Assembly (NCBI GenBank): GCA_963978545.1
Contig: OZ021721.1
Span: forward strand, 99,497,918-99,561,917
DNA: 64,000 nucleotides
From: Linyphia triangularis
Lineage: Eukaryota > Arthropoda > Arachnida > Araneae > Linyphiidae
Reading direction: 5' to 3'
Shown: positions 13,151 through 25,499 of the stretch, piece after piece
Numbering within the stretch: position 1 is the first letter of the stretch
How the letters are laid out: each line of letters starts with the position of its first letter
Notes under the pieces: model-generated
Seen by the model: the letters and a program-made list of their open reading frames with translations, nothing else
What the model was told of the DNA's origin: nothing
Database searches by the model: none
Made by a program: the position numbers and the translations under genes

Positions 13151-13524
13151 ATTTTTCCTTTTAATTTTGTTACTTTTTTCAATTTAATTTTGTTACTTTT
13201 TTCAATTTAATTTTAAATTGTTAAATGCCAAAAGAGTACAAGTCCACCTTACCTCATACATCGGAATTTTGTCCCCAATATTCGTATTACGATTGCAATT
13301 CTAATCTAACAAAACACAATAGATAGTGACAGGTCTTGAGGGACTACATTGGGAATGCATTTAATTGTTCTAATCAAATGTTGAAGATATATCACCTATG
13401 AATCTCAAATGGACACGGTTTTACTAATTTCAACATTTTCTAATAACTTATTAGCAAAATCATTTAAAGGTAGTATTCTTATTAAGAAGAATAAACTATT
13501 GACGATTTTCAAAATAATTAAAAC

Positions 13525-13920
13525 TAAAAAACTCGTATATGCAACGAGAGTAGAAAATTCTTATAACATAAACGAAGGATAATTTGTCTCTAATGTCATT
13601 TATTATTTGATACATAAGTTGTTTAAAAAAAACTCGTACATGCCACAAGTTGGAAACTCTTAGAAACTATGGAAAAAATATCTTTGTACTTAACTCGTCT
13701 ATTATTTTATACATAAATTGTTTAAAAAAAACTCGTATTTGCCACATGTTGGAAACTCTTAGATATGAAGGAAAAAATGTATTTGTACTAAACTCGTCTA
13801 TTATTTGATACATAAGTTGTTTTTAAAAAAAACTCGTAAATGTCACAAGTTTGAAACTCTTAGAAACGAAGGAAAAAATTTCTTTATACTAAACTCGTCT
13901 ATTATTTGATACCATAAGTT
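13525..13920 (+). repeat. ~99-bp tandem repeat, about four copies
   Basis: TTATTTGATACATAAGTTG, AAAAACTCGTA, CACAAGTTGGAAACTCTTAG and ACTCGTCTATTATTTGATAC recur near 13611, 13710 and 13810, with a more diverged first unit before 13611. Confidence 0.9.
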
Positions 13921-15389
13921 AAGAAAATAACCCCAGACAGAAATTTAGTTTAGTTCCGCTTAAGACAACGCTTCGTTATACTATTATATAACATCACTGC
14001 CCTATTTTCACAAAAAATGTACTTTACCTTTTATAAAATCAAATTTATTTTCCTTAGTAATAAAATTTTAATTTAAGAACAATGAAACAAAATTAAAAAT
14101 GACTGAAACTTTTATGAAAATAGTCACAAAAATGTAAGCACTTTGTTTGCAGATACTTTCGGAGCTTCGTCACAGCAAGATCTAAGCTACTCTCTAAAAA
14201 ACATCCCACGGATAATCCAACTATTAAAAGTGGAGTAACTTTTACCAGAAAGTTCCCTAACAATCGACAAAATATTATCTGTCAAAATCACTGTCGCGTT
14301 TACTCATTTTTCTAAATCAGAGATTACAGAATACTCATTAAAAGAATTGAAATCGAGGACTCCTCACACACTAGAAGAACATTAAAATTTTTATGCAAAA
14401 GCAGTGACAAATATTTTTAAAAAATTCAAATAATTGAGGTCGGCAAAGTATAGCATTTGGCCAGTGATTCCCAACTTTGAGGTGATGGATGACCTCCACT
14501 TAAAACAGACATAAATATCACGGACCACTACTTTTCCATTCCATCCCCTTCATTAGAGGAATTGACTGTTATTTGTTTTATTTTTTCGCATGTATTAGCT
14601 AAAATGCATTAATATTATGCAAAATTAAATACTGATTTTCTTTCATTAACTTAATCCAATTGGATTTTTGAGATCTTACTTTGGGAAAGATAATTCCAAC
14701 TATTTCCTATTGTCCAATCTCATAGCAAGAAAATCATTTTATGATCACTTACATCAAATATGCTATTTATTCCGTATTTCTGAAAATGTACCAATGAGAT
14801 AAAAAATTAAACTAGTGTAATTATTTTCAGAAAAAAAAAATGAATTTTTTATCTTTAAAAACATGCAAATTGTTTCATTGGATAACAACTAAGATCAATG
14901 CATGTTCAGCTCATTTTTTAAATAAATGGACGAAACAATTAATGGTTTTGAAATGTGTAAATGCTCTAAGAAAAATAATGATATAAAATGCGCGCTGATA
15001 ATTCAGCAGACTCAATTAATTTTAAAATTCTTGCATTTATAATTTTGGTATCACCACAGAACACATCTAATCTGTATTAGGAACAGACATTAAGCCGTGG
15101 GAGGTTTTTTTTTAGCAAAATGAACTTTCATACTGCTAAAATTAGCAAAAGTAGCTGTTTTGCTAAAAAATGAACCAAAAAAATTTCACAAATTACATAT
15201 TTGTTACCTAAAGCTTTGTCATCGACATAAAAGAACAAACATGCTAAGAGTTGAAAAGTATTTTCCAATTGATGTTTGATATAAAATAGTGTTATATTAA
15301 AAATATTTTTGACTAAACAAGAGTGTGGCAATTTGTAACCATTTTAGTATTTGTGACTATATATTTAAGTACTTTATATTACTTTTCAT
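13921..15389. other. AT-rich, nothing recognised
   Basis: A minus-strand ORF at 15128-15331 is AT-driven and has no recognisable features. Confidence 0.5.
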
Positions 15390-15840
15390 TTAGTGTGTTT
15401 GGGGAGGACAAATCTTCGAAGGACTAATTAATCCACTTGCAGTCATCTTTTCGAACCGAAAATGAAAATCGGGAGATAGAATCGTTGTCAATGACAATAT
15501 ATTCTATCAAATTTTAGGGGCTGTCACTAAAAGGCCGCTTTTATAGTTTCATATGACTAATTAATTCCCTCATCATCATCCCATCGACCTGAACTTTGCG
15601 TATAGAGCAGTCGATTACAATGCATTCTATGAAATTTTTCTAGAGGGGACGGGGGGGGGGGGGCAAAAATAAACTAAGTCCATAGTGATTCAGTGATTTT
15701 CTTCATAATGGGCAAACGCTATGAAAACTATATGACACTATGTGATCTGAGATCAAGAGCGCTTAAATAAGTTGCATTTGCACATAAAAGTTGGCAATGC
15801 ATATAAAAGATTTATATTCAAAACTTTGTTTTTATGAATA
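15390..15840 (+). repeat. Dispersed repeat A, copy 2
   Basis: Contains the ACAAATCTTCG, GGACTAATTAAT, CATTCTAT, GCGCTTAAATAAGTTGCAT and AAAAGTTGGCAATGCATATA blocks of repeat A, with an internal duplication of the GACTAATTAATTCC..TCATC module, a run of 12 G near 15651, and 3' end ACTTTGTTTTTATGAA. It faces an inverted copy at 16466-16975. Confidence 0.75.
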
Positions 15841-15859
15841 AATTTACTTTTGACTGAAG

Positions 15860-16262
15860 AAAGTTTGTACCCCAGCTTAAACATTGGTTAGAAACCCCTA
15901 AAATAGACCTACGAGGTACGGGAGGGAAAGATACTCGATTCCTCTTCACTTGGAGTCCCGAACAACAAGTCCCTCCGAGATTCGAACCTAGCAAGTTCGC
16001 CATGCACTCACCCCCCGAAATACGAGCCATGCGATATTTTGGCTTTGCGACAAGTTTTTGTCCCCTGCCGAATGTTGTGGCGCACCGTGTCTCAAGGTGG
16101 CCATAAATAGGGAGGTTTGGGACGTGGGCCAAGAGCATCCTCTTCAAAAGAGATCCGGGATGCAAGGGATTCAGACGCGGGCAACGCCATGCAATCGTCC
16201 CGTCAAGAAGAGACAGAGGAGGAAAGGGGGGAGCGCTGGAAGTTCAAGTGAGTGCTCTCACT
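15860..16262 (-). mobile_element. GC-richer SINE-like insertion
   Basis: A block of about 400 bp with clearly higher GC than its surroundings. On the minus strand GGTTCGAATCTC (15977-15988 complement) is a good pol III B box, preceded by GAGTGCATGGCGAACTTGCT, which suggests a tRNA-derived SINE or a dispersed element with a tRNA-like part. It contains overlapping ORFs on both strands; the minus one has the SGGECMANLLGSNLGG peptide, which I associate from memory with repeat-derived predictions in spider genomes. That memory is not evidence. Confidence 0.5.
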
Positions 16263-16300
16263 TTATCACTCACTCACTTTGCACTCATGACAATAAAAAC

Positions 16301-16455
16301 ATCCTTAAATAAGTCATTGCAAAAGCGGTCGGTGCGAAAATTCATTTTGTAATGATTTCTGCTCGAAATATACTTATTGTTGATTATTGTTAGCACTCGC
16401 TTTGTCATGACACAAACACAACGGAGCGTTGCCATTCTGAAATGAGTTGTTGTAA
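16301..16455 (+). repeat. ~150-bp repeat B, unit 1
   Basis: ATCCTTAAATAAGTCATTGC, ATTTCTGCTCGAAATATACT and TTGATTATTGTTA recur at 17002-17150. Repeat A copy 3 lies between the two units. Confidence 0.85.
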
Positions 16456-16465
16456 TGATGTAACT

Positions 16466-16975
16466 CATAAAAACAAAGTTTTTAATATAAATCTTTTATA
16501 TGCATTGCCAATTTCTATATTCATTAATACAGCGCCGATTCTGTAAACAGCGCGTTCTTGGTATTTGCATCTAATTTTAAATATCAAAAACATTTATATC
16601 AGCAAAATGAGCGGCAAATTACGTTTCAAAATTTATTTATTACGTGAACTTATGCACTCACATCCAAATATCATTAATTTATTCTGGTTAAAATAATGTT
16701 ATTATTCATTTATTTAAAAAAATTTGGCAACGGAAAAGAGTTTCTTCAATAGTCAGTTAAATACTATTTTATAGTGATTGGATGACGGCAAGTTGGTTTA
16801 TTAATATTCCGTAAAAGCAACCTTTAATTGACAGTTACATCCCCAAAATTTGATTGAATCATCGATATTGAATCTATCTGCCAAGTTTCAGCTCAATTGG
16901 ATGCCTGCAAGAAGGTTAATTAGGCCTCCACAGATTTGCCCGCCATCGACAAACACATACACAAAATCAATGTTA
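16466..16975 (-). repeat. Dispersed repeat A, copy 3 (inverted)
   Basis: The reverse complement reads GGCAATGCATATAAAAGATTT near its 3' part and GCAAATCTGTGG, GCCTAATTAACC, GCATCCAATTGAGCTGAAAC near its 5' part, in the order of repeat A. It splits repeat B, so it inserted after repeat B was duplicated. Confidence 0.75.
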
Positions 16976-17001
16976 ATATAAAGAATTTTAAAATATTGGC
17001 A

Positions 17002-17640
17002 TCCTTAAATAAGTCATTGCAAAAGAGGCCGGTGTAAAAATTCATTTTTTAAGGATTTCTGCTCGAAATATACTTATTGTTGATTATTGTTATCACTCGC
17101 TTTGTCATTAAACAAACACAACGCAGAGTTATCATTCTTAAGTAAGTTATTGTAAAAAGGACTCGTTCATTTTCAGGGGAATGATATTTTTTTACGATTT
17201 CTAACCTAAAATCGATATTTGTTTTATTGTTGTAAAGACTATTGTTATTTAAAAACTATTGTTATCGCTCATTTGATAATGGCACAAACACAACGAAAAG
17301 TTGCTATTTTTAAATAATATATTTTAATATAGACACGTTTATTTTCAGGGAAATTATATTTTTTTATTACATCTTACTCAAAATAGATATTTTGAATATT
17401 TTTGAAAGGACTGGTTTTCTAAATTTTTCGAGAAAATTGTCATCTTAAAATAATTTGTGTATTGAAAAAAAAAATTGTACTATTTTTATTTTTTTTTTTT
17501 TTTTTATTTTTTTGTGAAAATAATTTATTTGACAATTTTTAACTCAAAATTCATTTTTTTAACTATTGTTGAAAGAACTGATCTTTAAATTTACATCACT
17601 TTTTAAGTTAATATTTTATAGTGATCCTTTTAACTTATAT
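17002..17640 (+). repeat. ~150-bp repeat B, further decaying units
   Basis: A well-conserved unit at 17002-17150 is followed by units at about 17160-17310, 17320-17470 and later, recognisable by TCAGGGGAATGATATTTTTTTA, TATTGTTA, and CACAAACACAACG-type blocks. Divergence increases rightward. Confidence 0.65.
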
Positions 17641-17689
17641 TACTTTAGGACAGTGACATTTCCGTATGGTAATATATGTGGTAAATAAA

Positions 17690-18575
17690 CACAACTTCAT
17701 AAAAATACTGCGTGAATTCAAATGTCGCAATTAGTTAAAAAAATGATAATAAAAATAAAATCGCAGTTATCATACTTTACTACATTCAGTCACTTTCTAG
17801 TCACAAATTTAAATTTTGGTAAATACTGCGTGTGTTCAAATGATGCAATAATTATGCCTTTTACATTAAAGTAATCAAAACAAAATCACAATTACCATGT
17901 TTTACAATATGCATTCAATCAATTTCTACTCATTAATATAAATTTTGGTAAACACTACGCATTTTATTTTGGCTAATACTACTTTGGTAAATGTCGCAAT
18001 AATCCAACAATTTGTTCTAAAATAATCAAAACAAAAGCACTTTTACCATACTTTTCAATGGCCATTCATTCCCTTTCTATTCACACTTGTAAATTTTGGT
18101 AAATACTGAGGATGTTCAAATGTTGCAATAGTTTAAAACTTTGTTCTAAAATAATCAAAACAATATCACAATTATCATACTTTGCATTAGCCATTCAATC
18201 ACTTTCTTCTCACTAATATAACTTTTGGTAAATACTACGTGAGTTTAAATGTCTCTGTAATCCAACAATTTGTTCTAAAATAATCAAAACAAAAGCACTT
18301 TTACCATACTTTACAATTGCCATTCATTCCCTTTCTACTCACATTTATAAATTTTGGTAAATACTGAGAGTGTTCAAATGTCGCAATAATTTAAAACTTT
18401 GTTCTAAAATAATCAAAACAATATCACAATTACCATACTTTGCATAACCATTCAATCACCTTCTTCTCACTAATACAAATTTTGGTAAATACTACGTGAG
18501 TTCAAATGTCTCTGTAATCCAACAATTTCTTCTAAAATAATCAAAATAAAAGATCAACTACCATAACTTACAATT
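17690..18575 (+). repeat. ~130-bp satellite with dimeric higher-order structure
   Basis: AATTTTGGTAAATACT recurs about every 130 bp from 17812 to 18478. Two monomer types alternate: type A (ACTGAGAGTGTTC..TTTAAAACTTTG, CAATATCACAATTACC) and type B (ACTACGTGAGTTC, TCTCTGTAATCCAACAATTT, AAAAGCACTTTTACC), giving a ~260-bp repeat unit. The left units are more diverged. Confidence 0.9.
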
Positions 18576-18704
18576 ACCAATCAATCTCTCAGTCAACGCT
18601 TCTTTCACTCAACGCTTATCTTTCTTGACATATTCCAGTTTGACCTTATCCCAAAAATAATTTAAGCTGAATTTTCACTGCACCTTCTCTATATGACATT
18701 TAAT

Positions 18705-18875
18705 TGTAGGTGGGTTTTGTACAATCAACAACCTATTTATGTGCATAGTAACGGTTAATAAGACCAGTACATGCAGCTTAGGATTCCAAAATACAACCAC
18801 CATCCATGCATAATCATGGATTCGAACCCAGCACCTTTGGCGTGCGAGGCTAGAATCACACAACCATCAGGTAGG
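18705..18875 (-). mobile_element. tRNA-derived SINE family 2, copy 2
   Basis: The reverse complement reads CTACCTGATGGTTGTGTGAT, then GCCAAAGGTGCTGGGTTCGA with B box GGTTCGAATCC, and continues in register with the 4091 copy (GCATGGATG, GTTACTATGCACATAAATA). Both ends are diffuse and no duplication was found, so it is an older copy. Confidence 0.8.
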
Positions 18876-18889
18876 GGAACATTTAGATG

Positions 18890-20000
18890 TATACAGGAAT
18901 ATTTTTATAACCATTTATAACCATTTGACAGAACACGTTACATACTTTAAAAATCATCATGCTTCCGTTAAAGGGTGTACCATTTAGGTTATGTTTTATA
19001 AGTATAACCAACTTCAATTCCCTTTATTTAGTATAGTTTAAAAAATAGTTTTCTAATACTTCATCCTTATTTATAATACTTCAACAACCGAATATTCAGT
19101 TGAAACAATTATCAAAAGAGAGAATTGATTGAACTATAACAACTGTAACAAAACGCATCTTTATTTTGAAATTAATTGATTAAAGTTCAATAATGAAGAG
19201 ATAAATTATTAGTTTTACTATAACTTTCAAGAAACAACTTAAAATTAACTAATTTGTTTAATATGATTATTAGTAAATTACTAATTATTATTTATTACCA
19301 TTACTGAAAATAATCAATGCCACTACTTCTTAATATACCAATAATATTTTTAAATGATTGCTCTTCCTAATATGGCATCTCATTTATTAATTACATTGTT
19401 TATGAAAATTTCCTTTAACAATTTGAAAATTTCAGTGCAAATCTTTTTTAACGTGAACATATTTACATACTCACTTTAAAAATTGTACCTGCATAAACTT
19501 TGTAAAATTTAAGTTTCAGCACCTTTTCTAAAATAAATTTCGAGTTTCAAAAGGGTATGCTATAATTTATCTTTCATAGTCTAAAAAGAAAAACTTTGAA
19601 AATAAGTTTTTACATGATTTCACACTAGTTACAAATCTTGATATAATCGAAGTTGAATGCAAGCAACGTCCAATTGAAATGCAAGTAGCGTGATATTTTC
19701 ACCGTGTTGAATTCAGAAAAGATTTTCCTAATATTACAATAATAGCTATCTCTTCCTCTCTTACGCTTACAATCTTTAGAAATACACAAAATAATGCACT
19801 GAGAAAGAACAATCCCTTCGAAAGAACAAGAAATTCCTCTCCAAGAAATGGAATGTAATATTAGATCCCATATCTTTTTCATTTCTGTAGAATCGCCTTT
19901 CTTTTTGCTCTTACAAGAAACCTCAAAATATGCATCATATTCTTCGCTATAACTCTTACGGTACTTATTCCATGAAATGTCACTTTTGATTTAGACTGCC
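18890..20000. other. AT-rich, nothing recognised
   Basis: No repeat or exon-like structure seen. The minus ORF at 19625-19882 has no family features. Confidence 0.5.
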
Positions 20001-20118
20001 ATTTCAATTGCGAACTAGTTCCAGATTGGTATTCAATTGTGAACCATTTCCATATTAGGATTCAATTGTGAACTAGTTCCTGATTGGTATTCAGTTGTGA
20101 ACTAGTTCCAGATTGCAT
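20001..20118 (+). repeat. ~30-bp minisatellite, four copies
   Basis: ATTCAATTGTGAACTAGTTCC with GATTGGT spacers at 20001, 20031, 20060 and 20089. The motif itself is 20 bases from TTCAATTG on. Confidence 0.92.
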
Positions 20119-20831
20119 CCTACTTGAATCTCATTTCTATCAACCACGTGTCAGATCATTCCAAAACACTACTATATATTTACCCCACCATTTCCCAATA
20201 AATCTCGTTGATTTAATTGACCTATTTTTGAAATTAACACGATTAGTCGACAAAAGAGGAAAAAGAATAGATTGTTTTTTTCTTCTTATAATAGAACTAA
20301 AGTTCCGCTAGAGTTAGTCGTATAAGGATTTTTTTTATGGGTAATTGGAGCCTGGCTGGCAATTTTCAGTGTCATTTACGAAGTTAGTTTTTCAAGTTAT
20401 TTGGACCTCAACTTTCTGTACGCTTAAACTTATTTACATGACCATAGTAAATTTCTTTAATATATTTATTTTAAAATAATCTTTGAGATAAACTTAACCT
20501 ATGTAACCTTAACATTATAAAATAAATAAAATTGTCATTATATACTCATAAATTAATTTCCTTTCAGTCATTTTTAAAGTAATCTTGAAAATACCTCAAA
20601 AGAATAGTCGGTCATTTTAAGCGTGAAAATGGTTATTTAATTTAAATAAGTATTGAATATAACCATGTAGAAAAATTACAGTAAATTCATACAAAATTAA
20701 TCATCCAGTATCTTGAAGTTCATTTAATATGAGTTATCACTTATGTATTGACTGGATGATCTATTAAATTGAAATAGATATTATTAATGGGATAAAAGTA
20801 AGTCATATATAGCTTAGATAACTTGTCAGCT

Positions 20832-21255
20832 ATAGCTCACTATCACGGAAAGCGATTTAATTTGTTTTAAAAACACAAGTTTCAAACAAACCTCATGGAG
20901 TGAGAGAGACAAAATACTTTATTTGAACACAAGATATTCCATTTCTTGTCTCATAAAAATGTAGCATTTATTACATAACTCATGAACGATAAATAGTAAA
21001 TAACGAATAGAATAAGACAGCCACGAATGAAATAAGATAAAACACTTTAACACGCTCTCTACCGACATTTAAAAATAAGACTTATTACAGCGTCGGATTG
21101 AACAGCTTTACTTTACATCTCGATCTCACTATCACCGAAAGCTATACTTTAATTTGTTTTAAAAACAGAAGTTTCCAACTAACCCCTGAAGGGTGGGAAA
21201 CAAAGTACTATACTTGAATACAAAAGATTCCATTTTTTGTCTTTTAACAATACTA
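20832..21255 (+). repeat. Direct repeat of ~130 bp, two copies 285 bp apart
   Basis: CTCACTATCAC, GAAAGC, TTTAATTTGTTTTAAAAACA, GAAGTTTC and GATTCCATTT.. TTGTCT occur in the same order at 20840-20955 and 21125-21245. These could be remnants of a dispersed element; no ends were found. Confidence 0.75.
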
Positions 21256-21540
21256 CAGGTAGTAGCTGTCTAGGACAGACTAAGTCACACCACATCACGC
21301 GATGGCGTGTTATTGACCCTGTCATAAAGACAATGATCCATGGGCTGCGCTGGCACGTGATAGACTGCGAACGTGTTAGTGCGTTATAAGTGTAGTAAAA
21401 TCACTTAAATAAAGAGTTACCACAGGCACAAATAATAAAATCTATTCCTTAAAGCCTAATTTAAAACTTTTCCTTTAAAAAATAATGTTGTCATTCCCAC
21501 CTCTTTTCCCAAAAGGTAAACACTCACCAGGAATAGACAC

Positions 21541-21640
21541 TTACATTCAAAGAATTTTCTATTTACATTCAAAGAATTTTCTATTTACATTCAAAGAATT
21601 TTCTATTTACATTCAAAGAATTTTCTATTTACATTCAAAA
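21541..21640 (+). repeat. 22-bp minisatellite, five copies
   Basis: TTACATTCAAAGAATTTTCT recurs at 21541, 21563, 21585, 21607 and 21629. The ORF that spans it reads the repeat in shifting phase and is not credible. Confidence 0.97.
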
Positions 21641-21959
21641 AAATTATATTACATTAAAAAAAATCAACAAAAGTAGCATTTATTTGTTTGTTAGGGCATA
21701 ACTAACTTTAACTCCACCATTCTATTATTTACTATAGAAATTGTCATATTCGAAACATTAAATCCTGGAATACCCAGCATCATAAGAACATTAGAAAAAA
21801 TCGTATTTCTAAACGTTTTATACACAATTTGACATAATGTACGTAAACTAAAACTGGCTCGAATATATTATAAAATATTTTTACTGAATATATTGAAAAG
21901 ATTTATTAAAGATTGTTATATTCTTCATCATTTCATCTGAAAAATTAATATTTTGAGTA

Positions 21960-22175
21960 TTGATTAATAAATCGATTTTGAATCCAGAAACGGTCCAAGA
22001 AGTGGTTTTGGAATTCTTAGCAACCCATATTTCTTCATGTCTTCGTCCATCCTTACAAAGAATGAAGCAGAAAATTCAAGAACAACAAGCCCTGGAGATC
22101 CGGGCTGAAGAAGCGGCAAGTAGGAGCATCCCATTTATTGGCATGTCCGGAATTCCTCGTCAACCCACCCTATGA
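21960..22175 (+). CDS. Coding-like ORF of unknown identity
   Basis: An open frame from a TGA at 21954 to the TGA at 22173-22175. It has GC-richer codons than its surroundings and a peptide of normal composition: NPETVQEVVLEFLATHIS, then a charged helical stretch RMKQKIQEQQALEIRAEEAA, ending FIGMSGIPRQPTL. There is no ATG at the start (the frame opens with TTG), so it would have to be a last exon; a weak AG at 21987 (GAATCCAG) or 22019 (TTCTTAG) could be the acceptor. I do not recognise the family. It could be a terminal exon of an otherwise unseen gene, a retrocopy fragment, or chance. Confidence 0.3.
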   Translation: MINKSILNPETVQEVVLEFLATHISSCLRPSLQRMKQKIQEQQALEIRAEEAASRSIPFIGMSGIPRQPTL

Positions 22176-22249
22176 ACCCTTTTAAAACAACCCTATAACG
22201 AGCGTGAATCCCAATTTCGAAACAAAACTTCTTCCCTCACTTCAGATAA

Positions 22250-23885
22250 CTTTTTTTATGAATGAACTCACTTGTTCGAATTTGAATATTCAAAATCACC
22301 CATATTTTCTCGTTTTGTGTTTGAGTACTTCACTTGTCGCATGTCCCAGATTTCCAAATAAATTTAATCCGACCTCTGCTTCTCGTTTTGCAATGTCACA
22401 TAAATGTTCCCTAATTAATTTACTACACTTCACATGACTCCAAGCCCACTTTTTCTTTTATTCTATTCTCTTATATTTAAACATCTCATTTGTGAGTACC
22501 TTCACCCAGCCCGACAGCTGTTTTTCATTATACAACTCACTTGTTCAATTATAAGTGTTTAAAATCACTCATAATTTCTCAGATTGTATTCAGTACTTCA
22601 CTAGTCGCATATCTCAGATTTTTAAATGAGTTTAATCCGACCTCTGCATCTCCTTTTGCAATGTCCAAACATGTTCCCTAATGAACTTTCAACACATTCC
22701 TCCAAACTCACTTTTCCTTTTATTCTAGCATCGCATGTTTATATATCTCATTTGTGAGTATCTTCATTCCAACCCGACGGCTGCATATTCATTATCCAAC
22801 TCACTTGTTCAAATTTAAGTGTTTAAAATCACTCATCATTTCTCGGAATGTGTTCAGTACCTCAGTTGTCGCATGTCCCAGATTTCTGAATGAGTTAAAT
22901 CCAACCTCTGCATCTCGTTTTGCCATATCGCATACATACTTCCTTATGAATTGACTACACATTCCTTCAGATACACTTTTCCTTATACTTTTTTGTCTAT
23001 GCATCTAGTTTGCAAGTATCTTCATTCCAACCCGACGGCTGCATTTCATTATCCAACTCACTTGTTCAAATTTAAGTGTTTAAAATCACTCATCATTTCT
23101 CGGATTGTGTTCAGTACCTCAGTTGTCGCATGTCTCAGATTTCTGAATGAGTTTAATCCAACCTCTGCATCTCGTTTTGCCATATCACATACATACTTCC
23201 TTATGAATTGACTACACATTCCTTCAGATACACTTTTCCTTATACTTTTTTGTCTATGCATCGAGTTTGCAAGTATCTTCATTTCAACCGGACTCCTGCA
23301 TCTCATTAAACAATGTCCCTACACACTCCCTAATGAATGAATTACACATTCTTTCAGACATGTATTTACTTTTATTTCCTCTTCTTAAATCTATACGGCA
23401 AATTTCCGGATAGTGATTTCAATTCATTCCGACCCCTGCATCTCATTCTGCAATGTCACTCAAACACTCCCTGAAGAATTTACAATACATTCCTCTAAAT
23501 TTTATTTTATTTTTACTGCGTCCATTCTTCTCTTATGTCTATACATCTCATTTACGAGTATCTTCATTCCAACCCGACTCCTGCATCTCATTATGCAATG
23601 TCATTTACACACTCCCTAATGAATGAACTACACATTCCTTCAAACATGTATTTACTTTCATTCCATCCTGTTATTCATTCCTCTTCAATCTATACACCAA
23701 ACTTCCGAATAATCATTCAATTCATTCCGACCTCTGAATCTCATTCTGCAAAGTCACTCTCCAACTTCCGAATAATTTGAGTACTATACATTCCTCCAAA
23801 TTCCATTTTATTTTTACAACACCTTTTCTTCTCGTACATCTATCTATACATCTCATTTATAAATGAATTTGCATTCTTTAAAGGA
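22250..23885 (+). repeat. Satellite array, ~130-150 bp monomers, dimeric in the left part
   Basis: CCGACCTCTGCATCTCATT and variants recur near 22370, 22510, 22638, 22775, 22902, 23034, 23160, 23290, 23430, 23574 and 23728. In the left two thirds two monomer types alternate, so that AACTCACTTGTTCAA recurs at 22264, 22534, 22798 and 23055 with spacing 270, 264 and 257. The units at 22798 and 23055 are almost identical. Confidence 0.92.
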
Positions 23886-25499
23886 GGCATATTTTTTTAC
23901 TTTTTCTCCCTGGAATCTTATTTTCTCAAACTGTCATTTTTTCAAATGGTTACTACTCATTCCCTTGCCCATACTATGTTATTTAACTCTTGTATGTATA
24001 CCTCTCAGAACCCATTTCTTAAGTCTATAATTATCGTATTTTAAAATGATCTTCAATCCCACCAGCATTTATGGTTCAGCAATAAGAACAGATTATTACT
24101 CTTCATAACAAGAGAATTACGTGAATCTTAGCCAGGAAATTTGAAGGTATTACGAAATTTCGTAAGGACAAAAATAAGGTATATTCTTTTTTTTCTTTTT
24201 TTTCTTTTTTTTTTCTTTTTTTTCCCCTTGTCAAAACAAAACTGCCAAAAGATGATCGCTTTAAACTTTCGAATACAAAAGAAATTATTCTTTACATTGT
24301 GATATTAATATATTTATTAATTGTAAGCTCTTATGAAATGTTCTACTCAGATTTATCAAGTTTCCTTTACATGAGTTAATATTTTAGCTTCAACTTTAAG
24401 ATTACGTTTTACCATTAAGATGATAACATCGGGAATAGTAATTACTAACGCCATTAGTAATTTAAAAATCCATGGTTTGGGGTTTCTGTTCAGTGGCAAT
24501 AATAAACTCCATTTATACAGACTGCATTTCTCTATCAGACTCAAATATGAAAATAAATGTCACATCACTATAATTGTCAAATTAGAAGCACTTATTATGC
24601 GTTAATTCATCACTTTAATGCCAAACAACACTGTAAAATTTGATACAGTTTTATAGATAATATTCTAAGTACTAGAAAAAAGTCATATGTTATGTCACAA
24701 TTGTCACATAGTTGTAACTCAGCTTCTAGTTTAGTTATATTTTTAATTAACTAGAAACTAAGTTACAATCTTTTTTCCAATCCTTAGAGAACATTAACTG
24801 CAAAACTATATCGATTTAGATTAGTGTTATTTGATATTAAAGCGACAAATTGTGCTTGTTTATTGGTAATGGTGTTTTTTTTTTTTTTTTTTTTTTCGGG
24901 TCAGCTACACTACAGCTATACTGGCCCAAAACATATTATGTACTTGACGGATGTACCTTCAATATAACTAATTCACCCATTAAAATTCACCATTAAAAAC
25001 AAACTGATTGTACCTTCCTGTTGTTTTGATAATTTCGCTTATTCAGCTTTTGTTTTACGCTTTTCTGCTCTGTAAAAAAATTTTAATTAGATGATTGCCT
25101 GACAAGTTCATTCACAGATAAAAATTGGATTATGGAGTAATTTCCGATAAGAGCATAATTTCGCAATTTGCGTTTCCAACTCAAATCATTGTTTTACATC
25201 AAGCAAAAAGATAAATATAAAGATATTCTTGAAGTTAAAATGTTATGAAATTGAACGATTTAAGTACATAAAAATAATTTTGGCTAGCTAAAAGCGTGCT
25301 GTTAAATAAGTTGGCCCTTGGCTGACATCTCTTCTGCTTGAGCAGACATCGAGCTGTTCTAAGAATTATGTTAAACCTAATTTAGTTTAGTTTTTATCTA
25401 GCATATGTTGTATTGATATTTACTGAAGATGACGATTTTTATGTACTTTTATACAAACAATTCATTTCACTGAATTTTTTGTGGTTGACTCAATTTTTT
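23886..25499. other. AT-rich, nothing recognised
   Basis: Includes the T-rich minisatellite at 24184 and a run of about 26 T ending near 24896. No coding features seen. Confidence 0.5.
24184..24230 (+). repeat. Imperfect T7-8C minisatellite
   Basis: TTCTTTTTTTTC-type units over about 45 bp, ending in CCCC. Confidence 0.85.

Noticed and set aside
15818..16312. 115- and 84-codon ORFs as genes
   Set aside because: They are overlapping, antisense, and confined to a GC-rich dispersed element with a pol III box; no start or splice support.
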